A stretch of 64,000 bases of DNA from Epiperipatus broadwayi (lineage: Eukaryota; Onychophora; Udeonychophora; Euonychophora; Peripatidae): NCBI GenBank assembly GCA_028023455.1, contig JAQFVV010006427.1, forward strand, positions 680,001-744,000. Reading direction: 5' to 3'. A program made the translations under genes and the position numbers. Positions 39,206-49,191 of the stretch are shown here, piece after piece. The first letter of the stretch is position 1. Each line of letters begins with the position of its first letter. Below the pieces are notes generated by a model, which saw nothing but the letters and a program-made list of their open reading frames with translations, made no database searches and was not told the DNA's origin.

Positions 39206-41106
39206 TGATTATTCAGATATCTAAAATACAATTACTAAACTAATCTATATTTAAGATAATATAGAATATTTATATGAAATTAAAATTTTAATTCTCACAG
39301 GATATATTTTCAGCCTTCTTTAATATAATATAGTATCATATTCTCCAAATACACTTAGTTCATCAGGAAATAATAATAAACATATTCTTATTTAATCCTT
39401 GGTCTTGAGAAATGAAATGCCCCCAAATTCTCTACATGAGTTTTGATAACTGTAGAGATGAAAATTCTTCAATCTCTAAATATAGATTTGCAAAACTGAA
39501 AGGCAGAATTTTATTTTCTTAAAACTTCAAACAAATTTTAAAAAACTCCTCTTGAATTATTATAAATTAATAAATTATTGAAAAAAAATTATAATAAGAT
39601 TTTTTTGTGCAAAAACTAAAATCAAGTCAATAATAACTTTAGTATTTAAAATTATCACAAGATTGAAAAATGCATCACTTATCTTTGTTTTATCAGACGT
39701 TTTGACTGACAAAGAAATAATTTTATACCCAATATTTATATAACATTTTGAAGTTAGAAGTTAGTATTTAATTAAAAAATTTAGGTTTAGAATATTTTGA
39801 AGGAGCAACTAGAGACACTTTCTTAAAACATTTACTTCATATCATCAATGAAAATAATGTTAATTCAAATTTGTGGCATTATTTACAGGAATTAACCTGA
39901 GGATGGAATTTGGAGAACACGAGAACAAGGTAACAATAATTTATATACAAAATTAAAAAAAGTTGTTGAAGAGAAATATATTAGAAATAGTCACAATGCA
40001 CATATATTATACAAATGTTATAAATATAGCTTTCAGTTTCATGGTAATTGATGCAGAGGAAAATTCAAAACTATTTTGCGAAGAAACTAATATTGAATAT
40101 AAAAAGTTTATCATGTATTCAAAAGTAGGATGATTTGCTTTAATGCCAGTAATATTAAGCATTCTCAAAACCAATTATTTCAACCTTATATCTTGAGTAT
40201 GGTTAAATGTCCTAAAATGCAGGAAACATTTTTCAATAATAAGTATTCTGAACTGATACTTATTAAACATGACCATGCATGTGTTTTTCACAAAATTGTA
40301 TAAGAAATAGAATCTGATCATATTTTACTCCCAACGAAGTTAGCATTATTTAACATAATGATATACGCTATGAGACAAGATTTCAAGAAAGTTTCTTATC
40401 CCAAATAGTAAAAAAGAGTTGTTAAATAAGGAAGAGTCCACAGCAGATATAAAAGAAAAATTTATTTAAAAAGTTGTGGTGTGTTATGAGATATGTCTTC
40501 TAATGCATTGAACTATGGGCTGGTATTTTAACAGAAATAAAGTTTTCAGTGTATTCTTTTAAAAAATAAAATAGAATGAATAGATATCATCATAACAGTT
40601 GAATTTATAACATAATAACTAAAAGGTTTTGTTATTGATGATAATTTAAAAAAAAATAAGAAGGGTAAATATGTTTTTAATTACTACAATACTTAATAAT
40701 AAATGGATAAAAATTGATGTTGGATAAAAGATAGATAGAAATATTTACCCACTTTAAGCAATAATATATTTTCTTATAAAAAATGTATACTTTTAATTGA
40801 ATTTTTATTGTGTTGAGTTTTCACCAATGTTTCTGTTGAGAGAGAGATTGTTTTTAATTGGAAATAACATATATAGATAATCATGATTATCTTAAAGATT
40901 TTATCAACTGTCACATCCATATTATTTAAATTATGTGATGTAAGTCATAATGAGATTAGCATATTGTTAGTAGAAAATGAACAATTAGTAAAACAAATAT
41001 ATTCACTGGAAAATATGATTTTTAAAAAATAAAATATTTTCTCACTTCTTAATATTATACTAAATAAATATTGAGTAGATGATTTTAAAATTAACTTTAT
41101 TAAAAC
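39206..41106. other. AT-rich stretch with possible coding debris
   Basis: No intact frame. The plus strand between about 39650 and 40440 translates in broken pieces that look more protein-like than background (for example MVKCPKMQETFFNN near 40200 and KLALFNIMIYAMRQDF near 40340). This may be an old transposase or LINE that I could not identify. Confidence 0.3.
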
Positions 41107-41330
41107 AGGCAAAACTCTCCATACATTATTGCCACTCAGTGCAAATAAGAGTAATCAATGAATACCAAAAGGCTTGTGCATAAAATCCTCATTTAGTGAC
41201 CACTCATACAATATCCCCAGACTACTTTCTGGTATGTGGGCTTCATCAGTTAGTGCCTTGATCTGAGAGCACTTCATCTAGATCTTAGGATCTAATGTAA
41301 TGCTCCAGCAGCCACCTTTTATCTCTAATT
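41107..41330. mobile_element. MITE family 1, copy C (left part)
   Basis: Begins AGGCAAAACTCTCCATACAT TATTGCCACT, then AGAGTAATCAATGAAT, GGCTTGTGCATAAAATCC and the GTGGGCTTCATCAGT core. The right inverted repeat is not found. A second AAAACAGGCAAAACTCTCCA end occurs at about 41553, so an end-only fragment or a nested copy lies there. Confidence 0.65.
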
Positions 41331-42889
41331 AACTACAAAACTATGAGTCTTAAATTAAAAACACAATATCTTCGATCCAAGCTCATTAGCTTATATAGTT
41401 ATATAGGTCTGAACTCAGTTAAGTACCTATACATTTTTGATGTTTTTGGTCTTTAATAAGCATAGCCACCACTATTCTATTAGGCAGGATTGATTTTAAG
41501 CCAATAAACATCTCATGATCACAAATTTCTTATGCTTTCTTATAACTGTTATTAAAACAGGCAAAACTCTCCATGGTGATCATGTGATGTTTATTGGCTT
41601 AAAATTAATTTTGCAATAATATTTGTAAAACTGTTTGTGTTTTGTAAGGTACTGCATACTTTTTTTTACTTACTGCACTTCTTTTTTATTCCAAATAGCT
41701 ACTTCATTTTTATAAATAAATTAAAATAATTAATTCAGGCCCAAAATTACAAAAAGAAATATTTTTTTTTATTCTGGGTTTTAAAATACAAATATATTTT
41801 ACAATTACACATTAGTTCAATAAAAATAATTCTAATTTTGATTATAGTGGTCTAAAAATTGAGTTTGGCTCCAAATATTGGTGATTGGTCATGAGTTATA
41901 ATTTAATCATCACTTATAAACTATTTATAAATTGTTTTGACAGAGAATTTCTGAAGAATGAGATATTAATGTCAAATTCTTATAATTTTATGAACAAAAA
42001 ACAAAGCAAACGTTTGAGCTTTAACAATGCATTTCAGGAAATAAATAGACAATAGACTACTTTACCTAAATTATTATCTTTTGAAAATCATTGAATTTAT
42101 TTACTCTTTAGGATTTGCTTGTAGATTGACATTGACTTTGCAATGTTACAAGTTAGCAAGGTATTTGAATTCTTCATCATGGTTATGGAAGTCTAATAGT
42201 TAATAAACTATTATGCATTTTTGCTATAAGACTAAGTAATAACAATAAAGTTTATTTTTGCTTGCTTAAGATAATGATCATAATCTGATTGGAATTAGTC
42301 TCCCTCTTATTACTATTTCAATTTCTCTATAGCTTGGGTTAATTCACTCATCAGTATTTCTTAACTGTCTCTACTCAACTCTGAAATCAACCAATTTAAA
42401 TAAAAAAAGGCACCTTTGTATAGATTTCTTTTATTAAGTGGTCAAAAATATATTCATAATTGCTCAAAAGTCCACATCATCTGCTGTTCAACTGTTTCTT
42501 TAAAATATAATAATAGCTTTAATTGACTTCCTTGTACACCTTAATAGCATTGTTGTTTTTACACAACAATCAATTATGTTAATTTGCTGGTTTTATTTTA
42601 AATAATTCATTGTTTATCACTTTAATTATTAAAACAAAAATCACATGTTGAAATTTTAAAATAATCATTCTTGAATTAAATTTAATCTTAATTTTGAAAA
42701 AAATGGCATCATCTTTTTTTAAGTTTAAAATCATATCTTTATGTATTACATTTGTAAATTGACATTTTATGTACTTTTAAATAATATAAGATTTGCACTG
42801 ATAAGACATTCTTATATTAAGAAATCAAAATGATATCTATAATGGAATCTGTCTGTAACTGTACATATGATAAAGTTGTGTATATTATA
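41331..42889. other. AT-rich intergenic with one MITE end fragment
   Basis: A MITE family 1 end lies at 41551-41574. TTTTAAGCCAATAAACATCT (near 41492) and AGATGTTTATTGGCTTAAAA-like sequence (near 41585) form a small inverted repeat around it. No gene was seen. Confidence 0.45.
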
Positions 42890-43023
42890 ACCAAACATCT
42901 GCTAGCCTGCCACGTGGCGGGCCAAAAGTTATAACCATAACACTCGACGATGACCACCTAATGAGATGATGATGGCCACCACGTTTGCATCGCCAAAACT
43001 GTAAGCAAACAAAAGATCTCCAG

Positions 43024-43120
43024 CCAATGGCCATCTAAGACCCTTTAAAGTTGGGCAGCCAATAGCTGTAACCATAAAGTGCGTGGTCTCAACTACGTCA
43101 CCTAAGTGTATTATTATAAA
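43024..43120 (+). promoter_or_regulatory. Promoter-like cluster: 2x CCAAT, CRE-like, TATA-like
   Basis: CCAAT boxes (AGCCAATGG at about 43023, AGCCAATAG at about 43058) are spaced 35 bp apart, the spacing typical of paired NF-Y sites. TACGTCA at 43094-43100 is a CRE-like half-palindrome. TTATTATAAA at 43111-43120 is TATA-like. The order and distances predict a start near 43145 on the plus strand. On the minus strand the same DNA is an 80-codon open frame, so a coding explanation cannot be fully excluded. Confidence 0.5.
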
Positions 43121-43144
43121 ACATATTAAACAAAATTATAAGCG

Positions 43145-43272
43145 CAGTTTTATCACTCTTAAATCTCAATTTGCGATTTTTATGGTATGCGACACTATAG
43201 CCGACCATGTACAAGATAGTGTACTTTGTGGAATTGTATAAAATTATGAAACTAATACAGATGCTAGTCTAG
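43145..43272 (+). other. Possible non-coding first exon
   Basis: From the predicted start near 43145 to a consensus 5' splice site, CTAG/GTAAAG, with the junction after 43272. It contains a 19-codon upstream frame (ATG at 43182, stop at 43239-43241) and several CpGs. The limits are inferred; no transcript evidence exists here. Confidence 0.3.
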
Positions 43273-43449
43273 GTAAAGCTTTGCAATTAAAAAATGAATA
43301 CTTGGGTTCTTTTATAATTTAGTATATCATTGAGACTCTTATTGTTTTGACGAATGTCAATTTAAAATTGTTAAGTAAAGATATTTGATCGTGAAATTAT
43401 TTGATAAATCTGTTTATAAGCTTAATAATTAATCTGTATTTTATACTAG

Positions 43450-43483
43450 AATCAACCACGCAAAGCCACAATGATGGAAAAAG
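43450..43483 (+). CDS. Possible start-codon exon (34 bases)
   Basis: A T-rich run ending ATACTAG (43443-43449) is a good 3' splice site. The following 34 bases carry GCCACAATGATGG, a strong translation-start context, with ATG at 43471. They end at AAAAAG/GTAAAT, a good 5' splice site. The exon would encode Met-Met-Glu-Lys plus one base. Such an exon fits behind the promoter and first exon just upstream. No further plus-strand exon was identified, so the protein is unknown. It would run antisense to the minus-strand gene described next. Confidence 0.3.
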
Positions 43484-43704
43484 GTAAATGGGATTTTATT
43501 GTACCTTACCAATCATATACAACCAAAGACAAAAAGCATCTTAATGTTTTCTCAAAAAATATTTATAAACTCTTTCTATCATGTAGACAATAATATGTAC
43601 TTAAATGTATGCTATTCACTGTATGCTATATCCAAAGTTTAGGATTTCTAATGTTATTGAATGACACATAGCAACGGCACAGTAAGTTTAACTATAAATC
43701 AATC

Positions 43705-43710
43705 TTTATT
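43705..43710 (-). terminator. Poly(A) signal AATAAA, minus strand
   Basis: AATAAA on the minus strand about 140 bases after the stop codon of the last candidate exon (43852). Such hexamers are common in AT-rich DNA, so position is the only support. Confidence 0.3.
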
Positions 43711-43851
43711 TACAAACTTTTTGAACAATAAATAGTTTATTTCAATATTTAAATAAAACATAACCAAACAAATAAAATAAATAAATGATATTTCAATAGA
43801 CTTTCTTCAGTACATTTTGTAGGTATAGTTTTAACAAAACCTAATCATACC

Positions 43852-43905
43852 TTATTTCAATCTACTATAATGAACATTGAGATAATTATTAAATTCAGCA
43901 TTAAC
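43852..43905 (-). CDS. Candidate last coding exon, unrecognised gene
   Basis: On the minus strand a textbook acceptor, TTTATTGTTTCAGAG, is followed by 17 codons (VNAEFNNYLNVHYSRLK) and TAA. If the second AG of CAGAG is used, the exon starts in phase 0 and joins directly to the exon at 44140-44211. Using the first AG would shift the phase. An alternative 20-base micro-exon ending CTACCGAGT/GTAAGT near 44041-44060 could intervene but gives a poorer frame. Terminal position is supported by the following AATAAA. Confidence 0.35.
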   Translation of the reverse strand, partial: VNAEFNNYLNVHYSRLK

Positions 43906-44139
43906 CTCTGAAACAATAAACATCATTTCCAGATTCAATATATCCCTTCCATAAACTTATAATCATATAATAAATAATATGATGTATGTATGATTTCACT
44001 ATCATGTAATAATTAATTAAAATGAAAATGTAAACTTACACTCGGTAGATAATAATCAACTAATAGTTAATTATTATGAAGTACTTGAATAGAATGTCCT
44101 GTTACCATTTGTTAATCTAAACAATAAAATTATGCTTAC

Positions 44140-44211
44140 CAAATGAAGAAGATGATTTAGCAGATTAACTAAATACTTTGCCCAACTTATATCTGTGAAG
44201 CAAACATATTC
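44140..44211 (-). CDS. Candidate internal exon, unrecognised gene
   Basis: Seventy-two bases (24 codons, phase 0 to phase 0) lie between TACATCCACAG and TTTG/GTAAGC on the minus strand. The peptide is mixed and protein-like (EYVCFTDISWAKYLVNLLNH then LLHL). It could be an amphipathic or hydrophobic helix. It follows in phase from the exon at 44434-44517 over a 222-base intron. The frame stays open past the donor for some codons, so a retained-intron form could exist. No family recognised. Confidence 0.45.
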
Positions 44212-44304
44212 CTGTGGATGTATTCATCTACACATAGGAATAAAATAATACTAAACGTTTTGCATATTTAAACATTATCATAAAGTCACACGTATAATCA
44301 CAAA

Positions 44305-44334
44305 ATTCCGCGGATTAACCACCAGCGCAGGAAT
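44305..44334. repeat. Hairpin 1 of a covarying pair
   Basis: ATTCC and GGAAT stems enclose a loop containing GCGGATTAACCACCAGCGC. See hairpin 2 at 44364-44392, which has the same loop with a different but matched stem. It lies in the predicted intron 44212-44433. Confidence 0.6.
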
Positions 44335-44363
44335 ATGTGTAAAATACAACATGGCAATTAAAT

Positions 44364-44392
44364 AATCTGCGGATTAACCACCAGCACAGATT
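44364..44392. repeat. Hairpin 2 of a covarying pair
   Basis: AATCTG and CAGATT stems enclose GCGGATTAACCACCAGCA... The 17-base loop core is identical to hairpin 1, while the stem bases differ and remain paired. The offset between the two is about 59 bases. Confidence 0.6.
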
Positions 44393-44433
44393 AAAGCCCT
44401 TTAATATTCTAAAAAACAAACATTATAATTTAC

Positions 44434-44517
44434 TTCACAGTAAAGTGCAAAAATCATCATCCTCAATTCATCTGACCATTCAGAATACGCTGACACTTTA
44501 GCAAATGTGGGTTCTTG
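44434..44517 (-). CDS. Candidate internal exon, unrecognised gene
   Basis: Eighty-four bases (28 codons) on the minus strand between TATTTTACTAAG and TGTGAA/GTAAAT. The peptide starts QEPTFAKVSAYSEWSDELRM and ends FALYCE. It is balanced in composition, unlike background frames, and contains a CpG. A stop lies just upstream in frame, as expected for an intron. It joins in phase 0 to 44140-44211. The upstream partner is unresolved: the candidate first exon at 45575-45624 ends with two spare bases, which does not fit this start. Function unknown. Confidence 0.45.
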
Positions 44518-45574
44518 CTTAGTAAAATATTACAATAATCAGGACAGCTAATGTACTACTTATCTTGCTTAAAATAAACCTGTGTAATATAATGTAAATA
44601 ATATTGGAGTGGGAATATAAATCTGGAAAGACTCACAATATCTCACAAAGATTAATACGTCTCATGAATTCATTATATCTTGTTTAAGCTTTTTCCGCGA
44701 GCGCTATTCTTTGAATAAATATGTTATTCAACCTTTATTAATGTGAATCTAACAAATATAAATTATGAACTTTATATGCGAGTTCATATAACGACAAAAT
44801 TTAAATAAATGTATAATTCATTAATTATATAACATTTAACGGTGTGTGTGTGTGATAAAATCAAATCTAAAGCATTTATAGTTCAGCACGTGAATTTTAA
44901 AAGATGTATATCACTAATTGAATTGTATAGTATTTTATAATTCCTGATGGGATCCGTTGAATCCATGTACAATGTGTAGAACAATTATTATATAAGGTAA
45001 TAACGATAACTGTAGTTAAATTCCATCCATGCAATTATATCCATTTGATTAGTTATTAAGACAATATTAGATTAACGATTGCGTGGCTCTCCAAACACGA
45101 AACAATTCTAAACAGAATACGTAGAATTTAAATGAAAATGTTTTTCATAAAGTTATTAATCACTACATCCTGATCAAAAGTGTTTCAAGTTTATCCTATC
45201 CATGCAAGTATTTATTTATCCATTGCGTTAATCCAGGAATAACTATTTACAGCAACTAATTTATACATTTTTAAACAGACGATAATATTATAAATAGCTC
45301 TAATTAATTATTGGAAGAATAATTTTGATCCAATTGTTAACAAATTAACTAGCAAACATTAATGGCACTAGTAAAGTTAATTATCAATCAATATTATATT
45401 TTATTAGAATTAAACATGAGAAATATTAACTATTTTGATAGCTTTAGCATTTTATTTTAACTTAAGCTTTTTTTTTTTTTTAAAAAACAAATTTTCATTT
45501 TCATCAAACTTTTATGATTAAAACATTGATCTAAATTTTCCAAATTATAGATTAATAAACATTTTGAAACATAC

Positions 45575-45624
45575 CAATTTCTTGCAGGTACTTCTTTCAA
45601 ACTTAAACTGGGAAGCTCCGACAT
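45575..45624 (-). CDS. Candidate first coding exon, unrecognised gene
   Basis: On the minus strand an ATG at 45624 in a fair context (GAAATGT) opens MSELPSLSLKEVPARN, followed by two bases and AATTG/GTATGT, a good donor. Upstream, 45625-45920 is CpG-bearing and could hold the 5' UTR and promoter. The frame also stays open upstream of the ATG for about 23 codons. If the donor is not used, the frame runs on for a few dozen low-complexity codons into a poly-A-like tract near 45468-45480. The protein is not recognised. Confidence 0.4.
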
Positions 45625-45924
45625 TTCAACAAATGTAATATTGGAAATACTATCGGTGATTTGATTCTTGGCCGTCCGACTTGAAAAGATTTATAAATCT
45701 AGTGATCCATATTAATTAGATACCACTAAATTATTTTATGTTTATAACAAATTTTGTGGTAATTTATTCACTTATTAATGGTTTCAAAATAAGCTCAGCA
45801 AATTTACACTATTTGCCTTGACCATTTCTGTTCTTCTTCCCACCAAAGACAAAACTAACAGACGATATTCTCCTAGAAATTCGCGCTCTTTTCTCTTATT
45901 ACATTGAGACGCCTACGCAATTGC

Positions 45925-47924
45925 TGTATTTATTTAATAATTTATTTTAACTGAATAAATGGTTATGTAAATTTAATAGAAATAATAATTTAAGATTACT
46001 TTAAATAAATAAAAACAAAATATTATTTTTAACAATATCTTACCAAATTTTAATATGTTGTAAAAATTTTAAAAAGTTAAACATTCCGATATGAGTTAGC
46101 ATATGGAATGAAGCAAATCGAAAATTATTAAAATAATTTTAGAAAGTAATCTTTTCAAATGCGAATCAAGCCAACCAAATCACCAACAGAAGAAAGAAAA
46201 ATTTTTTTTTATATAAGTTACATCAATGAATATATTTTCTACTAAAATATATGGTTACAATATATTCAATTAAAATTTATACATAGCCACATATAACTTT
46301 GTAAATAAAATTTTGATATTTTTTTTTACATAATTTGTTGTATATCATTGCTAATTTCTCTCATATCTTTAAACTCTTTATTCTTAAATTTAATGAATTT
46401 AAAAGACTTTAATTTTATGAATACTAGTCATGAAAATGTTCACAAATTAAGTAAAAAAATTAAAGAAATGTTTTTATTCATATTAATATATTGAAAAGTA
46501 AAAAAAAGTCCTGATATTAAAAATAAATTTTCTTTTGCTTTTACCTATAAAAACATGTGACAATTATCTTTATAATTTCCAAAGAGTCATTTAATTAAAC
46601 TTAGAACTAATATCAACTTTGAATAAATTAACATTGATATAAGAAAATGGGAAATCTGACTTTTATATTTCTAAACATAATCACTCAACTGTTTTATTTG
46701 TAAAAACTGAAGAAATTTTTATTTTACCTTTTACAGTATTTCCTTTGATTCCTTAGTGCATTTGTGTAAATATAAATATTTCTTTAAAATTAACATGTTT
46801 TATTTTTTACTTTTTAGTTTTATAAAAAAAGTTTAGAAGCAATTTACTATTACTAGATGGCAGTACTTTAAAAAGTACATTGAGTTAAAAGATTTCTCAA
46901 ACAGATGGTTAGATTAAAAAAACAGATTAATGAAATAAAATAATACAATATATATACTATATTTCAAACTGATTTTTTTTTTGTTTCTGTGTTACCATGT
47001 ATATACATTTTAATCACACCATCATGCAAATGTTATTATTTATTTTGCTAAATTAATTTTTTATTTCTAAACTGGACATTAAAGAATTCTATATCTGATA
47101 TTTGAGATCAGAATTTTATATACACTTTTGGAATTTGATTTATCTAAGCACAATTAATATAGAAAATTTGCAACTTTAATTATTTTTTATTTTTCAATGT
47201 AATTATTTATATATAAGTATATCTGCATTTATATAATTATGCACATGCATAATTATGTTGTGAAGATGTGATTAGAAAAGTTTGTGAGAAGTCCATTTTA
47301 TTTTCCAAATTTTTGCTTTACTAACAATCAAGAGCAACCTACAATTTTTTAAAAGAATGTTTTAATCTCTGAGTGACTTTTTTTCAATAAATATCAATTA
47401 ATTAATTTTCTATGGTTTATGAAGTAAAAGGTTCTTTGTACTTCTTTGATTTATAATTCAATATATTATGAAATTGTGTTTTATCTACTTGAATAGAGTT
47501 AGTCAAAGCGTATCTACAATTGCTTTAAATGAATGTTTTGCCAATAGTTATAGAATTTATTATGAAATTAGATTTGATTTTGTTATTAATTTGACTTTTT
47601 CTCAAAGATTTTCTTTTTCTGATAAAAATGAAATTTATTGACTAACTTATACTGGTATAGTTTGATATGAGTATAGCATGCAACAGTATAAAACATAAGG
47701 GCAATTTTTTTTCAAATAGCTTTATTTTTGTGTTCCAAGAATATGTAAAGGAAGTTTAAGTACATCTTTAAAAAATATTACACATGCAAAAAAAAAAATT
47801 GAAGTCGAGTTTTTTCGTGTGATTATACAAAATTAAGAAAACTGATATATTATATACAATGATCAAATATCCAATATAAAAATAATTATTTGTTCACAAT
47901 GTTGTTATTGACATATACTTAATA
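45925..47924. other. AT-rich intergenic, nothing recognised
   Basis: CpG content falls back to background. No frame, RNA gene or named repeat seen. Confidence 0.4.
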
Positions 47925-48204
47925 TAATAATCAATCTAAATAAAATTGAAACAAACAACTAATTATATTTACAATTATTTAATTATCAAGTATGATAAAA
48001 TAAATATAAACATTGTAAGTGGATGTCTATTTTATATTCAAGGGATGTATATAAAAAGTTAATAAGAGAGAAGTTACCAGATGTTATAAGAATAACATGG
48101 GAAAATAATAAGTCTTTGGGTTGATGGTTATGTAATACAAATAAGATAGATGGTACGAATAGTAAGAGAGGAATGGTTTGTAAAATTGAATGTGGGAGTG
48201 TAAT

Positions 48205-48209
<5 letters not shown>

Positions 48210-48257
<48 letters not shown>

Positions 48258-48274
48258 ATGTGTGTGTGTGTGTG
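48210..48274. repeat. (TA)n followed by (TG)n microsatellite
   Basis: A compound dinucleotide repeat. It produces the His-Thr and Tyr-Ile repeat frames on the minus strand, which are not genes. Confidence 0.9.
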
Positions 48275-48318
48275 TTAAAATGAAGATTTTCACAGGTTAA
48301 ATATATAAAAAACATATT

Positions 48319-48529
48319 TTGTGGATTCATCCATGTTAAAAACTTTTAATATTAATATACTGACATTTCGACTTGGTCACAGAAGTCATCCACAGAGTTA
48401 TCAAATTAGTGATTGAAGCGCCTCTACAACCGTCTTTCTACCTTTTATAACTCTGTGGATGACTTGTGTGACCAAGTCGAAACATCAGTATATTAATATT
48501 AAAAGTTTTTAACACAGATGAACCCACAA
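48319..48529. mobile_element. Hairpin element (GGATTCATCC family), nested
   Basis: Arms of about 83 bp (48319-48401 and about 48447-48529) enclose a 45 bp loop. TTGTGGATTCATCCATGTTA, CGACTTGGTCAC and CATCCACAGAGTTAT are each mirrored in the right arm. The outer end matches the 62 bp palindrome at 38869-38930. It sits inside the 1.27 kb element beside (TA)n. Confidence 0.8.
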
Positions 48530-49191
48530 TATATATATATATATATAGGACAGACATGATGAATGATAAGTGATAGAGGGAAGGAGCATGATAGAGCGAT
48601 TAATAGAAAAGATATTAGGTCACTTACATGCATAAATTATTTGGATACTGGTCATAAAATGTGGTGTGCAAAGAATATTAGAGTTGTAAAACATGAAAAA
48701 ATATCAAAAAAGAACGTGTTGTGAAAGTTTATATATTCAGAAAAATTTCGATAGATGTGTAAATAAAGTTAAAAGTCCAGCAAGGTTAGGTGAAAAATGG
48801 GCATTATTAGATAATTGGAAGATTTAAAAATTATGGTAAAAATCTAGGGTTGAATTGTGAATGAGGGTTTATAAAAGGGAAGGGGAAGTTGAATATTTAT
48901 TTATTTAGGTATATTAAATATATATATTTATATAGTTTTAAGTTATTATTATTTTATATTATTTTATTTTTAATTTTGTCATTTGTTTATATATTTATAT
49001 GTATAATATTAATTATATTGTTGAAGGTAAAATAATGTCTAATAGGTGGAGTAAATGTAGTTAATAGGTCATGTGATGTATAAAACTTTATATCTTGAAA
49101 AGGTTTCAATAAGAGATGGAAGCCGGTTGATAATTAAATAATTGTAAATATAGTTAGTTGTTTGTTTCAATTTTATTTAGATTGATTATTA

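Larger units (their letters stand above)
42889..45925. other. CpG-enriched island, likely host gene region
   Basis: CpG dinucleotides are frequent here (CACGTGGCGGG, CTCGACGATG, CATCGCC, ACGTCACC, TGCGACAC, TCCGCGAGCGC, CGTCCGAC, TTCGCGCTC, GACGCCTACGC) and nearly absent for tens of kilobases on both sides. In an animal genome with CpG loss this marks unmethylated promoter or conserved exon DNA. All splice-like and promoter-like signals that I trust in the window fall inside it. Confidence 0.6.
47925..49191. mobile_element. 1.27 kb element with 65 bp terminal inverted repeats
   Basis: The left end 47925-47989 and right end 49127-49191 are reverse complements over 65 bp with a single mismatch. 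Both are flanked by TA, which would fit a TA target-site duplication (as in Tc1/mariner-like elements) but is weak evidence in such DNA. The sub-terminal ATCTTGAAAAGGTTTCAATA (49092 on) links it to the 196 bp copy at 28.8 kb. The interior has no intact transposase. It holds a (TA)n/(TG)n tract at 48210-48274 and a nested hairpin element at 48319-48529. Near-identical ends imply recent activity or recent correction. Confidence 0.75.

Noticed and set aside
44880-45300. Extra minus-strand exons to bridge the first exon (45575) and the exon at 44517, for example near 45216-45274 and 45085-45115
   Set aside because: Short open pieces with acceptor- or donor-like ends exist, but each either introduces a stop in the required phase or lacks a usable partner splice site, so I could not support any.
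47986-48330. 114- and 69-codon minus frames with His-Thr repeats
   Set aside because: Translation of the (TA)n/(TG)n microsatellite inside a transposable element.
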